From Nitratireductor thuwali (GTDB lineage: Bacteria; Pseudomonadota; Alphaproteobacteria; Rhizobiales; Rhizobiaceae), in NCBI RefSeq assembly GCF_036621415.1, contig NZ_CP030941.1, forward strand, positions 3,036,001 through 3,100,000: 64,000 nt of DNA, in the 5' to 3' direction. Positions 54,066 to 63,984 of this stretch are shown one piece after another (position 1 is the first letter of the stretch; every line of letters starts with the position of its first letter). The notes under the pieces were generated by a model, which was not told where the DNA came from, searched no databases, and worked only from the letters and a program-made list of their open reading frames with translations. The position numbers were made by a program, and so were the translations under genes.

Positions 54066-55922
54066 TCATCGCCGCCCGAACAGTTTCTCGATATCCGCCA
54101 GCTTCAATTCGATATAGGTCGGCCGGCCGTGATTGCATGTGCCGGAGCCCGGCGTCGCCTCCATCTGGCGCAGCAGCGCGTTCATCTCCTCCGGCCGCAG
54201 CCGGCGTCCCGACCGCACCGAACCATGGCAGGCCATGGTGGCGGCGATATGGTCGATGCGTTCTTTCAGCGTTTCGGCGGTGTCGTGCTCGGCGATTTCG
54301 TCGGCAAGGTCGCGCACGAGTTTCGGCACGTCCACCTCGCCCAGCATGGAAGGCGTCTCGCGCACCGCCACCGCGCCGGGGCCGAAGCGTTCGAGGCCGA
54401 GGCCCAGCCTTTGCAGGAACGCCGCATGGTTGCCCAGACGCTCCGCGTCTTCCTCCGGCAGGTCGACGATCTCCGGCATCAAGAGCATCTGCGCCGGCAG
54501 CGGGCGCGCATGGATGGCCTGCTTGAGCGCCTCGTAGACGAGCCTTTCATGGGCCGCGTGCTGGTCGACGATCACCAGCGCATCCTCCGTCTGCGCGACG
54601 ATATAGTTCTCGTGCACCTGCGCGCGGGCCGCGCCCAGGGGCCGGCGCAGGGCCTCGGCGGGCGCCTCGCCGGCAGCCGCCCGCGTGTCGGCGCTGACTG
54701 CGCTCCCGAATGCGCCCTCGACCGAAAACGCCGCCTGTTCGCCGGCGCCGAAGCCGCCGGCGGCGGCCATTTCGAGCGGGCGCGAGGGCGAGGTTTCCAT
54801 GCGCCAGGGCTCGGGGGACCGGGCGGCGGCGAAGCGGCCGGGGCCGCCGCCATTGCTGGCCGCCGGGCCGGCGGCCGTGTTCTGGAACGCCTCGAGCATC
54901 GCCGCCGCGCCCGTCGTGGCCGCGCGCATGCCGCCCGCCTCCAGCGCCTGGCGGATCGCGCCGACGATGAGGCCGCGCACGAGGCCCGGATCGCGAAAGC
55001 GCACATCCGCCTTCGCCGGATGCACATTGACGTCGACCAGCGCCGGGTCGACGTCGAGGAAGAGCGCGGCCACCGCGTGGCGGTCGCGCGGCAGCGCGTC
55101 CATATAGGCGCCGCGGATCGCCCCGGCGATCAGCTTGTCGCGCACCGGCCTGCCGTTGACATAGGCAAACTGATTGAGCGCGTTGCCGCGCGTGAAGGAG
55201 GGGATCGAGGCATAGCCCGAAAGGCGCACGCCCTCGCGCTCCGCCTCGATCGGCAGCGCGTTTTCGGGAAACTCCCTGCCCAGTATCTGGCTGATGCGGC
55301 GCAGGAGCCCCTCGCCATCCTCGGGCACGGCGGCAAGGTCGGTGGTGCCGCGGTCCGTGCCGGTGAGCGTGAAGCGGACGGCGGGAAAGGCGAGCGCGAT
55401 GCGCTTGACGACGTCGGTGATGGCCGCCGTTTCGGCCCGCTCGCTCTTCATGAATTTCAGCCGCGCCGGCGTCGCAAAGAAAAGGTCGCGCACCTCGACC
55501 GTGGTGCCCCGGTTGGCGGCGACCGGCTTCACCGGCCCCACGCGCCCGCCCTCCACGACGATCTCCGCCCCGCTGTCGCCGCCCGCCTGGCGCGAGCGCA
55601 GGCTGAGCCGCGACACCGAGCCGATGGAAGGAAGCGCCTCGCCGCGAAAGCCCAGCGAGCGGATGTCGTGCACATCGTCCGACAATTTGGAGGTGCAATG
55701 GCGCGACACGGCCAGCGGCAGCTCCTCCGCCGCGATGCCGCCGCCATCGTCGATGACGCGCAGCAATGTCAGCCCGCCGCCGGCGGTGGCGATCTCGATG
55801 CGGCTCGCCCCGGCGTCCAGCGCGTTTTCGACCAGTTCCTTGACGACGCTGGCCGGCCGCTCGATGACCTCGCCGGCGGCGATCTGGTTGATGACGTTCT
55901 CGGAAAGCTGGCGGATGCTCAT
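54066..55922 (-). CDS. mutL: DNA mismatch repair protein MutL
   Basis: A 618-residue GHKL ATPase that links MutS to the repair machinery. N-terminal motifs: [59 protein letters not shown] and the [17 protein letters not shown] block. The C-terminal domain keeps the endonuclease metal motif [14 protein letters not shown] (DQHAx2Ex4E), so this MutL probably nicks DNA itself, as in bacteria lacking MutH. A proline/alanine linker joins the halves. ATG 55922. Confidence 0.96.
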   Translation of the reverse strand: MSIRQLSENVINQIAAGEVIERPASVVKELVENALDAGASRIEIATAGGGLTLLRVIDDGGGIAAEELPLAVSRHCTSKLSDDVHDIRSLGFRGEALPSIGSVSRLSLRSRQAGGDSGAEIVVEGGRVGPVKPVAANRGTTVEVRDLFFATPARLKFMKSERAETAAITDVVKRIALAFPAVRFTLTGTDRGTTDLAAVPEDGEGLLRRISQILGREFPENALPIEAEREGVRLSGYASIPSFTRGNALNQFAYVNGRPVRDKLIAGAIRGAYMDALPRDRHAVAALFLDVDPALVDVNVHPAKADVRFRDPGLVRGLIVGAIRQALEAGGMRAATTGAAAMLEAFQNTAAGPAASNGGGPGRFAAARSPEPWRMETSPSRPLEMAAAGGFGAGEQAAFSVEGAFGSAVSADTRAAAGEAPAEALRRPLGAARAQVHENYIVAQTEDALVIVDQHAAHERLVYEALKQAIHARPLPAQMLLMPEIVDLPEEDAERLGNHAAFLQRLGLGLERFGPGAVAVRETPSMLGEVDVPKLVRDLADEIAEHDTAETLKERIDHIAATMACHGSVRSGRRLRPEEMNALLRQMEATPGSGTCNHGRPTYIELKLADIEKLFGRR

Positions 55923-56059
55923 GGGCCGATACTAGGCGGATTCGCCGTGGCTGCGAAGGGACCGGGGCGCGCTTTCCAGCGGCAGGTTCCGGGGGTGCCG
56001 GCGTCGGGCGCTTTTGTCCGCGTTTCCGTCCGCGTTTCGTGCTCCGCCCCTGTCCGCTT

Positions 56060-56100
56060 CGTCATCCTCGGGCCTGACCCGAGGATCCATGCCGTGACGG
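56060..56100. repeat. short palindromic repeat (CCTCGGG type), copy 3
   Basis: CGTCATCCTCGGG, then CCCGAGGATCCATGCCG. About 75 bases on, ACGGCATGGATCCCAGGG and CCCTGGGATGACG give the inverted counterpart, so the whole 56058-56222 stretch can fold on itself. Confidence 0.6.
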
Positions 56101-56405
56101 TGGCGGCGGGTGCGCCGTTTCCGGCATGGGGCGTCCGGTGCCGGAAGCGTGGGGCGCGAGGGGAGAGGGAACGGCATGGATCCCAGGGTCTTCGCCTTCG
56201 GCTCCGCCCTGGGATGACGAAGGGGAAGGCGGTGCGGTGTACCCGCCAACGCTGCGAATGGCGCGACTGCCTCGCTTCTGATGCCCTTCCGCTTGGGCGT
56301 CCTCGCGCCTGCCCATCGGCTTCGTGGCGTCCACCTCTCTCCGCCGTCATGCGAGCGCCCACCCCTCCGCGTCGTCACGTGGGCGCCGCCCCTTTCCGCT
56401 TCCTC

Positions 56406-56530
56406 ATCCCCGGGCTTGACCCGAGGATCCGTGCCGCAACCTGTCCGGCAGGCGGGACGAGGGGCCTTCCGCATTGTCGGGCGGCGGTGGCGGCCGAACG
56501 GCATGGATCCCCGGGTCAAGCCCGACGAAG
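56406..56530. repeat. short palindromic repeat (CCTCGGG type), copy 4
   Basis: CATCCCCGGGCTTGACCCG with GAGGATCCGTGCCGC on the left, and ACGGCATGGATCCCCGGGTC plus AAGCCCGACGAAG on the right make an imperfect inverted repeat like copy 3. Confidence 0.55.
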
Positions 56531-56636
56531 GCGCGGGTGGCGGCGCGGGTGGTTGGCGATGGCTGGTTCTCACAAGGCATGCCTCTTCGTTGCCGCGCGG
56601 GGATGCCCGCCGGGCTTTGGGAGAAGAAGTTGGGAA

Positions 56637-56696
56637 GCGGGGCGCGTTGATCGTGCCTCTCTGTTTGGTATTGGTGGCGCGATCAACGCGCCCCGC
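56637..56696. repeat. 17-bp perfect inverted repeat
   Basis: GCGGGGCGCGTTGATCG (56637-56653) and CGATCAACGCGCCCCGC (56680-56696), 26-base spacer (TGCCTCTCTGTTTGGTATTG core). It is in the gap between mutL and the cassette. Not a clear terminator; could be a protein-binding palindrome or a recombination scar. Confidence 0.55.
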
Positions 56697-56949
56697 CGGC
56701 CGCTGTCACACGGTCGACCGGTCAATCTCAGGTCCCCATTGCCCTTTCGGACGCCCAGGCTCGTGACTTACACGCCTGGACCGGACCCGCCGCGGCTTCT
56801 CCGCACCCCGCGCCGCAAGGCGAAGGGCTCCGGCCTGTCGTGGCCCTCACATGCCTTCGGGTTCCGATCCCGAAGGGGGAGGCTGCCGCCGCCTTCCCGA
56901 ACACCCGGTGCGCATCCGGTTCCCGTGAAGGCGATGGGGCCATTATGCG

Positions 56950-56970
56950 GGAGGTTTGGGAGGTGGGGAT
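56950..56970. repeat. left arm of an imperfect inverted repeat flanking the RES cassette
   Basis: GGAGGTTTGGGAGGTGGGGAT. The inverse of 60171-60192 reads GGAGGTTGGGCAGGTGTGGGAT, matching with two indels and one substitution. The two arms face each other across the 3.2-kb cassette. Low-complexity sequence, so chance is possible. Confidence 0.35.
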
Positions 56971-57209
56971 AAATTTGTGGGATTATTTTTTGGGGGGGCT
57001 TTGGGGCTGGGTGCGGACCTGCGGCTTTCGAGCGGCCGACCCGCGAAAGCGGAAGTAGAGGTCAGCGAACCTGGGACAACCAAGAGCGGCCCACAAATGC
57101 TCTCGGCAGCCTTCCACCTCGATTTGGCAAAAGCCAGATTCCATATCGGAGCTTTTTGCGCTAAAAGGCCTAGCGTCTGCACGAGGCGATGTGCGGTTCA
57201 AGTGGGGGA

Positions 57210-58100
57210 ATGAAGATCTACAGCGCAGCGCAACTATCTGCTTTGACTCGGCTGTTCTCCGCCACCGTTTTTCGTGAAATGGCGAAGAAAGGCCGATCGG
57301 GCTTGTTCCGTCGGCTGATTGAGCAGGCCGATCTGCTTGGGCACTCCGACCCGCGCGCGACCGTAGGCGACACCTTTGACTCGGCGTTCGAGATTCTGAA
57401 GGTCGCGGGCCACCGCGACGAATACATCTATCGCGCGGCGATCAGCCACAAAGTGCTGATGGGCACGCACTCCCTCCGCACGGCTTCGATGCTCAACGAA
57501 TTCCGTGCCGGCAGCTGCAAGGCGGATCTCGTCATCCTGAATGGCACTGCGACCGTCTATGAAATCAAGTCGGAGCGGGATTCGCTCGCGCGGCTCGCCA
57601 ATCAGGTAGAGAACTACAAGCGCGTCTTTGCCAAAGTGAACGTGATCGCGAGCGAAAGCCATATCAAGGGCGTGCTGGCAACGGTCCCAGACGATGTCGG
57701 AGTGATGTGTCTCTCCAAGCGCTACCGAATGACGACGGTGCGCGAAGCGATCGACTGCCCGGCGCGCATCTGCCCGGCGACCGTCTTTGAATCACTGCGT
57801 ATGGCCGAAGGCGCAGCGATCTTGCGGGCGATGGGAGTGACGGTGCCGCAGGTTCCCAATACGCAGCGGCATGCCGCGATGCGCGTCCTTTTCAGTGCGC
57901 TCGACCCGGTTGCGCTCCACGTCGAGATGGTGCGGACACTCAAGCGGACGCGCGATCTGGCACCGCTCGGCGACCTCGTTGACCGTCTGCCGGAGTCTCT
58001 GCAAGCTGCAGCGCTGTCTGTATCGGTTCGCCGTGCTGACCACCCGCGGCTGCTCGACGCCATCGCGACCCCGCTGCACGCAGCCATGGCTTGGAGCTGA
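57210..58100 (+). CDS. sce7726-like protein, putative PD-(D/E)XK nuclease
   Basis: A 296-residue protein with helical N-terminus (RLIEQADLLGHSDPRATVGD) and a central segment that fits a restriction-endonuclease-like core: E97 in MLNEFRAGSCKADLVIL, D106 in KADLVIL, the E-x-K pair E118 and K120 in TVYEIKSERD, then QxxxY (Q132, Y136) in NQVENYKRVF, the pattern seen in RecB/Cas4-type enzymes. I recognise the whole as resembling the sce7726 family, named after a Sorangium gene and of unknown role; this is from memory and unchecked. An ATG at 57189 is an alternative start. The codon style is less GC-biased than that of mutL. It starts a tight three-gene operon. Confidence 0.75.
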   Translation: MKIYSAAQLSALTRLFSATVFREMAKKGRSGLFRRLIEQADLLGHSDPRATVGDTFDSAFEILKVAGHRDEYIYRAAISHKVLMGTHSLRTASMLNEFRAGSCKADLVILNGTATVYEIKSERDSLARLANQVENYKRVFAKVNVIASESHIKGVLATVPDDVGVMCLSKRYRMTTVREAIDCPARICPATVFESLRMAEGAAILRAMGVTVPQVPNTQRHAAMRVLFSALDPVALHVEMVRTLKRTRDLAPLGDLVDRLPESLQAAALSVSVRRADHPRLLDAIATPLHAAMAWS

Positions 58101-58107
58101 CTAGCGT

Positions 58108-59043
58108 ATGTACCATCCTTATTTCCGCGGAAAGCAATTCGAGCTCATCACGATCCGCGAGATGGCGACGCTGCTCGCCGAGAAGAACTTTGTGCCCGTC
58201 ATAGAGCCCGTGCGCGAGGCGCTCGGTGGCCTCAAGAAGACCTTGGGCGCGGTCTGTGCTGCCGGCGGACGCGCGATCGTAGTCGTGAATCCCTATCACG
58301 GCGACCATCAGGAAGACGGAACGAGCATCACCGGCCTCCTTCAAGAGGGCTTTATCGGCGCCGGCAATATCGCCGCCGGCATACTGCTGCGTAGTGACAT
58401 GACTGTTGACGACGTGATGGCCTGCTATGAGCATCATGCAGATCATCATCCCGTCCTTGTCCACGCCGGCTTCACCGCCCCCAAGGCGCTGGCGGCCGAG
58501 TTGGAGGACGGCATGCCCGGCCTCACCAACATCTTCATCGAAGATCATGCAAAGCTGCTCTACCGGAAGCATTTTTCCCAGAGCACGCGCATCCTTGTGC
58601 GCGACGGCTTCAAGCGGCTGCGCAATGCCGATTATCCGGAGATGGAGGAGTTCTCTGATCTCCATGTTACCTATGGCGATCTCGGCATGGCTGGCTTTGG
58701 CGATTTTCTGATCGTCGGCGACGTCTATAGTGAGGGCGGAGGTCCGGCCTATGCCGTCGCGATCCACCTAACCTTCATCGATCCTGACAAGGACGATGTC
58801 ATGTACATCTATCACTTCGTCTCGGACACGAAGGACACGCCGACTGATCCCGCCGGCAAGTTCGCTCAGGCGCTGGCGAAGCTGATCGCGAAATTGGACA
58901 GCGGGAACTCCCACGTTCTCGAGACCGGCGCGATCAAGGAGTTTCGTGACCTCCACGCGAAGGGCCATTTCCCGGGCCTTGGCTATGTCAAAAAGCTCTC
59001 GATGAAACATCACATCGAGACGCTTGCGGACTATCTTGGCTGA
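58108..59043 (+). CDS. sce7725-like protein
   Basis: A 311-residue protein starting MYHPYFRGKQFELITIREMA. Repeated hydrophobic strands and acidic loops (VVVNPYHGDHQEDGTSI, LVHAGFTAPKALAAEL, FIEDHAKLLYRKHF, HVTYGDLGMAGFGDFLIVGDV) suggest an alpha/beta barrel. The YxPYFRGKQxE opening recalls the sce7725 family and, more remotely, the phage/satellite beta-family proteins that act with killer genes; both are recollection. It follows sce7726 by 7 bases and precedes the RES gene by 5, so all three are co-expressed. Function unknown. Confidence 0.7.
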   Translation: MYHPYFRGKQFELITIREMATLLAEKNFVPVIEPVREALGGLKKTLGAVCAAGGRAIVVVNPYHGDHQEDGTSITGLLQEGFIGAGNIAAGILLRSDMTVDDVMACYEHHADHHPVLVHAGFTAPKALAAELEDGMPGLTNIFIEDHAKLLYRKHFSQSTRILVRDGFKRLRNADYPEMEEFSDLHVTYGDLGMAGFGDFLIVGDVYSEGGGPAYAVAIHLTFIDPDKDDVMYIYHFVSDTKDTPTDPAGKFAQALAKLIAKLDSGNSHVLETGAIKEFRDLHAKGHFPGLGYVKKLSMKHHIETLADYLG

Positions 59044-59048
59044 GCTCC

Positions 59049-60086
59049 ATGGCACAGCGTCTCTGCTGCCCGGAGTGCTTCGACGATCGCGCTCTGCGCG
59101 ATCAGCTCTTTCCTTCGCTCGATCCCGGTCATGGGACATGCGATTTCTGCGGGACCGCTGACACGCAGCTTGTTGAGCCAGGCAAGCTCGCCAACTATTT
59201 CGAGCTGCTGGTCAATGTCTACGAGCCGAGTAAGGATGGGAAGTCGCTGGTCGAATGGATGAAGGACGACTGGCAGCTCTTCAGCCATCAGCGCATGGAC
59301 ATTGCCCACGCCAAGGAACTTCTCGGCGAAATTCTCGATGACGGTGATATCGTTCGACGCAGTTTCGCCCCGTCGGCAAGCTATATCAGCGAAGGCCTCG
59401 CGCAGTGGGACAAGCTGCGCGACGAGATGATGTATGCCAATCGCTGGTTTCTAGACGTCGCTATCGACCTAGACCGTCTCCGCCAACTGCTCGACATGCT
59501 GCTGGCGCCGGCTTTACCCCGGCGATGGTATCGCGCGCGAATCCGCATCGAGGACGAGATCTTTCCGATCGAGAAGATGGGTGCACCGCCGAAGCGACGC
59601 TCGTCACATGGCAGGGCCAATCCAGCGGGCATTCCCTATCTCTATCTCGGGTCGCTTCCCGACACGGCTGTCGCCGAGATCAGGCCCCATACCGGCGAGG
59701 TTGTTTGCGTCGCTGATTTCACGATCCCTGAGATCAAGGCTGTGGACTTGCGCAACCCGCGTAAGCTCGTCTCACCCTTCATCCTGACCGACGCGAGCGA
59801 GATCGGCCAGTTGCGCGCCGACTTGCCGTTCCTCGAACGCTTGGGCGAGGAATTGACTCGACCGGTTCAGCCGGCGGGCGCGGCGATTGACTATATTCCG
59901 AGCCAGTATCTGTGCGAATTCATTAAGAAGAGCAGCTTCGACGGCGTGGTCTATCGTAGCTCGGTCAGCGATGGCATCAATCTCGCGCTGTTCGATCCCG
60001 CTCAGGCGGTTGGCGGGACGGTGGCGCTCTACAACGTGTCGAAGGTTTCGGTCGAAGTAGCCGCACCTAAGAAGAACGCACATTGA
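59049..60086 (+). CDS. RES-domain protein with N-terminal zinc ribbon (putative NAD+ phosphorylase)
   Basis: A 345-residue protein. Zinc ribbon Cys pairs are C7/C10 (LCCPECF) and C31/C34 (TCDFCG). A helical middle (residues 45-150) resembles the HEPN-type N-terminal domain often joined to RES. The RES domain starts near residue 158: [10 protein letters not shown] (Arg), [20 protein letters not shown] then [10 protein letters not shown] (Glu210), and [16 protein letters not shown] (Ser). Many RES proteins are toxins that break down NAD+, using these Arg, Glu and Ser residues. No Xre-type antitoxin is beside it, so the other two cassette genes may control it. Confidence 0.85.
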   Translation: MAQRLCCPECFDDRALRDQLFPSLDPGHGTCDFCGTADTQLVEPGKLANYFELLVNVYEPSKDGKSLVEWMKDDWQLFSHQRMDIAHAKELLGEILDDGDIVRRSFAPSASYISEGLAQWDKLRDEMMYANRWFLDVAIDLDRLRQLLDMLLAPALPRRWYRARIRIEDEIFPIEKMGAPPKRRSSHGRANPAGIPYLYLGSLPDTAVAEIRPHTGEVVCVADFTIPEIKAVDLRNPRKLVSPFILTDASEIGQLRADLPFLERLGEELTRPVQPAGAAIDYIPSQYLCEFIKKSSFDGVVYRSSVSDGINLALFDPAQAVGGTVALYNVSKVSVEVAAPKKNAH

Positions 60087-60170
60087 TAACGGCGGCCTTG
60101 GCGAACGGCAGCTTCCAGAACGTGTGGGCCGATTGTTGACTGACTGCTATGAGGCGCAGACCCGTCATCA

Positions 60171-60192
60171 ATCCCACACCTGCCCAACCTCC
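60171..60192. repeat. right arm of the imperfect inverted repeat flanking the RES cassette
   Basis: ATCCCACACCTGCCCAACCTCC, the complement-like partner of 56950-56970. It is in the 229-base gap between the RES gene and the acyl-CoA dehydrogenase; the rest of that gap shows no gene. The gap includes a C-rich run and CCAAAAAATCC. Confidence 0.35.
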
Positions 60193-60315
60193 ACCCCACT
60201 CCCCCCATCCCCTTCCAAAAAATCCATTTTAAGCTTGAAGCATTATGGCCTAGGATGCTGTATGGTCCCGTCCTATAGGATGCGCGCAATCGCAGCAGGA
60301 AGGCAGACAGTGACT

Positions 60316-61530
60316 ATGCAAAAGCCGAAAGCCTCGGAATCCAGCTTCGTCTGGGACGACCCTTTTCTTCTCGACGAGCAGCTCAGCGACGAGGAGCGCA
60401 TGATACGCGATGCGGCGGCGGCCTTTGCCGCCGACAAGCTCAGCCCCCGCATCGAGCATGCCTATATGAACGAGGAGAGCGATCCGGCCATCTTCCGCGA
60501 GATGGGCGAGGCCGGGCTTCTGGGGGTGACCATCCCCGAGGAATATGGCGGCGTCGGCGCGGGCTATGTCTCCTACGGGCTGGTGGCGCGCGAGGTGGAG
60601 CGGGTCGATTCGGGCTATCGCTCGATGATGAGCGTGCAGTCCTCGCTGGTCATGTATCCGATCCACGCCTACGGGTCCGAGGAGCAGCGGAAGAAGTATC
60701 TGCCGAAGCTTGCTTCCGGCGAATATATCGGCTGCTTCGGCCTGACCGAGCCGGACGCCGGCTCCGACCCCGGCGGCATGAAGACGCGCGCCGAGAAGAT
60801 CGACGGCGGCTACCGGCTCACCGGCTCCAAGATGTGGATCTCCAATTCGCCCATCGCAGACGTCTTCGTCGTCTGGGCCAAGCTGTCCGATAAAAGCGGG
60901 GGGGCGCATGACAACCAGATCCGCGGCTTCGTGCTGGAAAAGGGCATGAAGGGCCTTTCCGCGCCCAAGATCGGCGGCAAGCTCAGCTTGCGCGCCTCCA
61001 TCACCGGCGAGATCGTGATGGACGGCGTGGAAGTGGGCGAGGATGCGCTTCTGCCCAATGTCTCGGGGCTCAAGGGGCCGTTCGGCTGCCTCAACCGCGC
61101 CCGCTACGGCATCTCCTGGGGGGCGATGGGGGCGGCCGAGGATTGCTGGCGCCGCGCCCGGCAGTACGGGCTCGACCGCAAGCAGTTCGGCAAGCCGCTG
61201 GCGCAGACCCAGCTTTTCCAGAAGAAGCTGGCCGACATGCAGACGGAAATCGCGCTCGGGCTCCAGGCCTCGCTCCGTGTCGGCCGCCTGTTCGACGAGG
61301 GCAAGATGGCCCCGGAGATGATCTCGCTCATCAAGCGCAACAATTGCGGCAAGGCGCTCGACATCGCGCGTCAGGCCCGCGACATGCACGGCGGCAACGG
61401 CATCCAGATCGAATACCACGTGATGCGCCACGCGCAGAACCTCGAGACCGTCAACACCTATGAGGGCACGCACGACGTGCATGCGCTGATCCTCGGCCGG
61501 GCGCAGACGGGGCTGCAGGCGTTTTTCTGA
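60316..61530 (+). CDS. gcdH: glutaryl-CoA dehydrogenase-like acyl-CoA dehydrogenase
   Basis: A 404-residue flavoprotein. Fits glutaryl-CoA dehydrogenase, which oxidises and decarboxylates glutaryl-CoA to crotonyl-CoA in lysine and tryptophan breakdown. Seen: [77 protein letters not shown] and the catalytic Glu in [22 protein letters not shown] 60316 (MQKPKASE) is used; a GTG two codons earlier is possible, and further upstream sequence is not conserved. Confidence 0.93.
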   Translation: MQKPKASESSFVWDDPFLLDEQLSDEERMIRDAAAAFAADKLSPRIEHAYMNEESDPAIFREMGEAGLLGVTIPEEYGGVGAGYVSYGLVAREVERVDSGYRSMMSVQSSLVMYPIHAYGSEEQRKKYLPKLASGEYIGCFGLTEPDAGSDPGGMKTRAEKIDGGYRLTGSKMWISNSPIADVFVVWAKLSDKSGGAHDNQIRGFVLEKGMKGLSAPKIGGKLSLRASITGEIVMDGVEVGEDALLPNVSGLKGPFGCLNRARYGISWGAMGAAEDCWRRARQYGLDRKQFGKPLAQTQLFQKKLADMQTEIALGLQASLRVGRLFDEGKMAPEMISLIKRNNCGKALDIARQARDMHGGNGIQIEYHVMRHAQNLETVNTYEGTHDVHALILGRAQTGLQAFF

Positions 61531-61545
61531 GGGGGTGAGCGTTGG

Positions 61546-61664
61546 CGCTCGCCCCTCATCCCCCTGCCGGGACCTTCTCCCCGCTCGCGGGGAGAAGGAG
61601 AATGGCCGCAACGTGGACGCCTCCCTCTCCCCGCTTGCGGGGAGAGGGTAAGGGTGAGGGGCGC
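61546..61664. repeat. CT-rich inverted repeat between gcdH and kbl
   Basis: GCGCTCGCCCCTCATCCCC on the left and AGGGTAAGGGTGAGGGGCGC on the right, with CTTCTCCCCGCTCGCGGGGAG and CTCTCCCCGCTTGCGGGGAG inside. It resembles the element in the def-rmuC gap (28195-28320). Confidence 0.6.
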
Positions 61665-61725
61665 TTGAAACCGGTCGGTGAAAGTGGAAGAAATGCGCGC
61701 CGTTCCGTCGTTTCAGGAGACCCGC

Positions 61726-62913
61726 ATGTCCGACGCCTTCCGTTCCCATCTGCGCACCGAACTCGAAGGCCTGAAATCCGCCGGCCTCTACAAGACCGAG
61801 CGCGTCATCACCTCGGTGCAGTCGGCGCAGATCGAGAGCGGCGGCAGGAAGGTGCTGAACTTCTGCGCCAACAATTATCTGGGCCTTGCCGACAATGAGG
61901 AGTTGCGCGCGGCGGCCAAGAAGGCGCTCGACCGCTACGGCTACGGCATGGCCTCCGTCCGCTTCATCTGCGGCACCCAGGAAGAGCACAAAGAGCTCGA
62001 GGAGACGATCTCGAAATTCCTCGGCATGGAGGACACGATCCTCTATTCCTCCTGCTTCGACGCCAATACGGGGCTGTTCGAAACGCTGCTCGGGCCGGAG
62101 GACGCGGTCATTTCCGATGCGCTCAACCACGCCTCGATCATCGACGGCGTGCGGCTCAGCAAGGCAAGGCGCTACCGCTACGCCAACAACGACATGGGCG
62201 AGCTGGAAGACCGGCTGAAGGAGGCCGCGGACGCGCGTTTCCGGCTGATCGCCACCGACGGCGTGTTCTCCATGGACGGCATCGTCGCCAATCTTCAGGG
62301 CATCTGCGACCTGGCCGACAAATACGGCGCCATGGTCATGGTGGACGACAGCCACGCCATCGGCTTCGTCGGCGCGCATGGGCGCGGCACGCCGGAGCAT
62401 TGCGGCGTGGAGGGGCGGGTGGACATCGTCACCGGGACGCTCGGCAAGGCGCTCGGCGGGGCCTCCGGCGGCTATACGAGCGCCAGGCGCGAGGTGGTGG
62501 AGTGGCTGCGCCAGCGCTCGCGCCCCTATCTGTTCTCCAATACGCTGGCCCCGGTCATCGCCGCCGCCTCGCTCAAGGTCTTCGACATCGTCAGGAACGG
62601 CGACAGCCTGCGCCGCCACCTTTACGACAACGCGGCCCGCTTTCGCGCCGGCATGGAGAAGCTGGGCTTCACGCTCGCCGGCGGCGGCCATCCGATCATC
62701 CCGGTGATGCTGGGCGATGCCGCGCTGGCCGACAGGATGGCCTCGCGCCTGCTGGACCACGGCATCTATGTCATCGGCTTTTCGTTTCCGGTGGTGCCCA
62801 AGGGCCAGGCCCGCATCCGCACGCAGATGTCGGCCGCCCATTCGGCGGAGGATATCGACCGGGCGGTGGAGGCGTTCGCGATCGTGGGGCGGGAACTGGG
62901 GGTGATTTCATGA
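61726..62913 (+). CDS. kbl: glycine C-acetyltransferase (2-amino-3-ketobutyrate CoA ligase)
   Basis: A 395-residue PLP enzyme that splits 2-amino-3-ketobutyrate with CoA into glycine and acetyl-CoA. The PLP-binding motifs: [33 protein letters not shown] (here [19 protein letters not shown]), [20 protein letters not shown] and the Schiff-base Lys in [16 protein letters not shown]. Ends near [19 protein letters not shown] 61726 follows CAGGAGA. tdh starts 34 bases after. Confidence 0.96.
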   Translation: MSDAFRSHLRTELEGLKSAGLYKTERVITSVQSAQIESGGRKVLNFCANNYLGLADNEELRAAAKKALDRYGYGMASVRFICGTQEEHKELEETISKFLGMEDTILYSSCFDANTGLFETLLGPEDAVISDALNHASIIDGVRLSKARRYRYANNDMGELEDRLKEAADARFRLIATDGVFSMDGIVANLQGICDLADKYGAMVMVDDSHAIGFVGAHGRGTPEHCGVEGRVDIVTGTLGKALGGASGGYTSARREVVEWLRQRSRPYLFSNTLAPVIAAASLKVFDIVRNGDSLRRHLYDNAARFRAGMEKLGFTLAGGGHPIIPVMLGDAALADRMASRLLDHGIYVIGFSFPVVPKGQARIRTQMSAAHSAEDIDRAVEAFAIVGRELGVIS

Positions 62914-62947
62914 CGGCAGCCGACGCTCCAGATACGGGGACAGTCTC

Positions 62948-63982
<1,035 letters not shown>

Positions 63983-63984
63983 GA

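Larger units (their letters stand above)
55923..57209. other. 1.29-kb gene-free region before the RES cassette
   Basis: I see no supported gene. It holds two ~190-bp imperfect palindromes with the CCTCGGG/ATCC unit (about 56050-56220 and 56395-56530), a 17-bp perfect inverted repeat (56637-56653 and 56680-56696), and a G-rich stretch (56949-56998). The cassette promoter is expected in 56960-57190, but no clear pair was seen. A mutL promoter should lie just right of 55922. Confidence 0.6.

Noticed and set aside
54015..56972. A 985-codon frame antisense to mutL that continues into the gap
   Set aside because: Arg/His/Ala-rich with no motifs; the mutL signatures on the other strand are complete.
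56840..57058. A 72-codon frame in the gap before the RES cassette
   Set aside because: No ribosome site, no conserved blocks and strongly repetitive composition; looks like chance.
60250..62841. An 863-codon frame antisense to gcdH and kbl
   Set aside because: Both genes on the plus strand have intact catalytic motifs; the antisense product has none.
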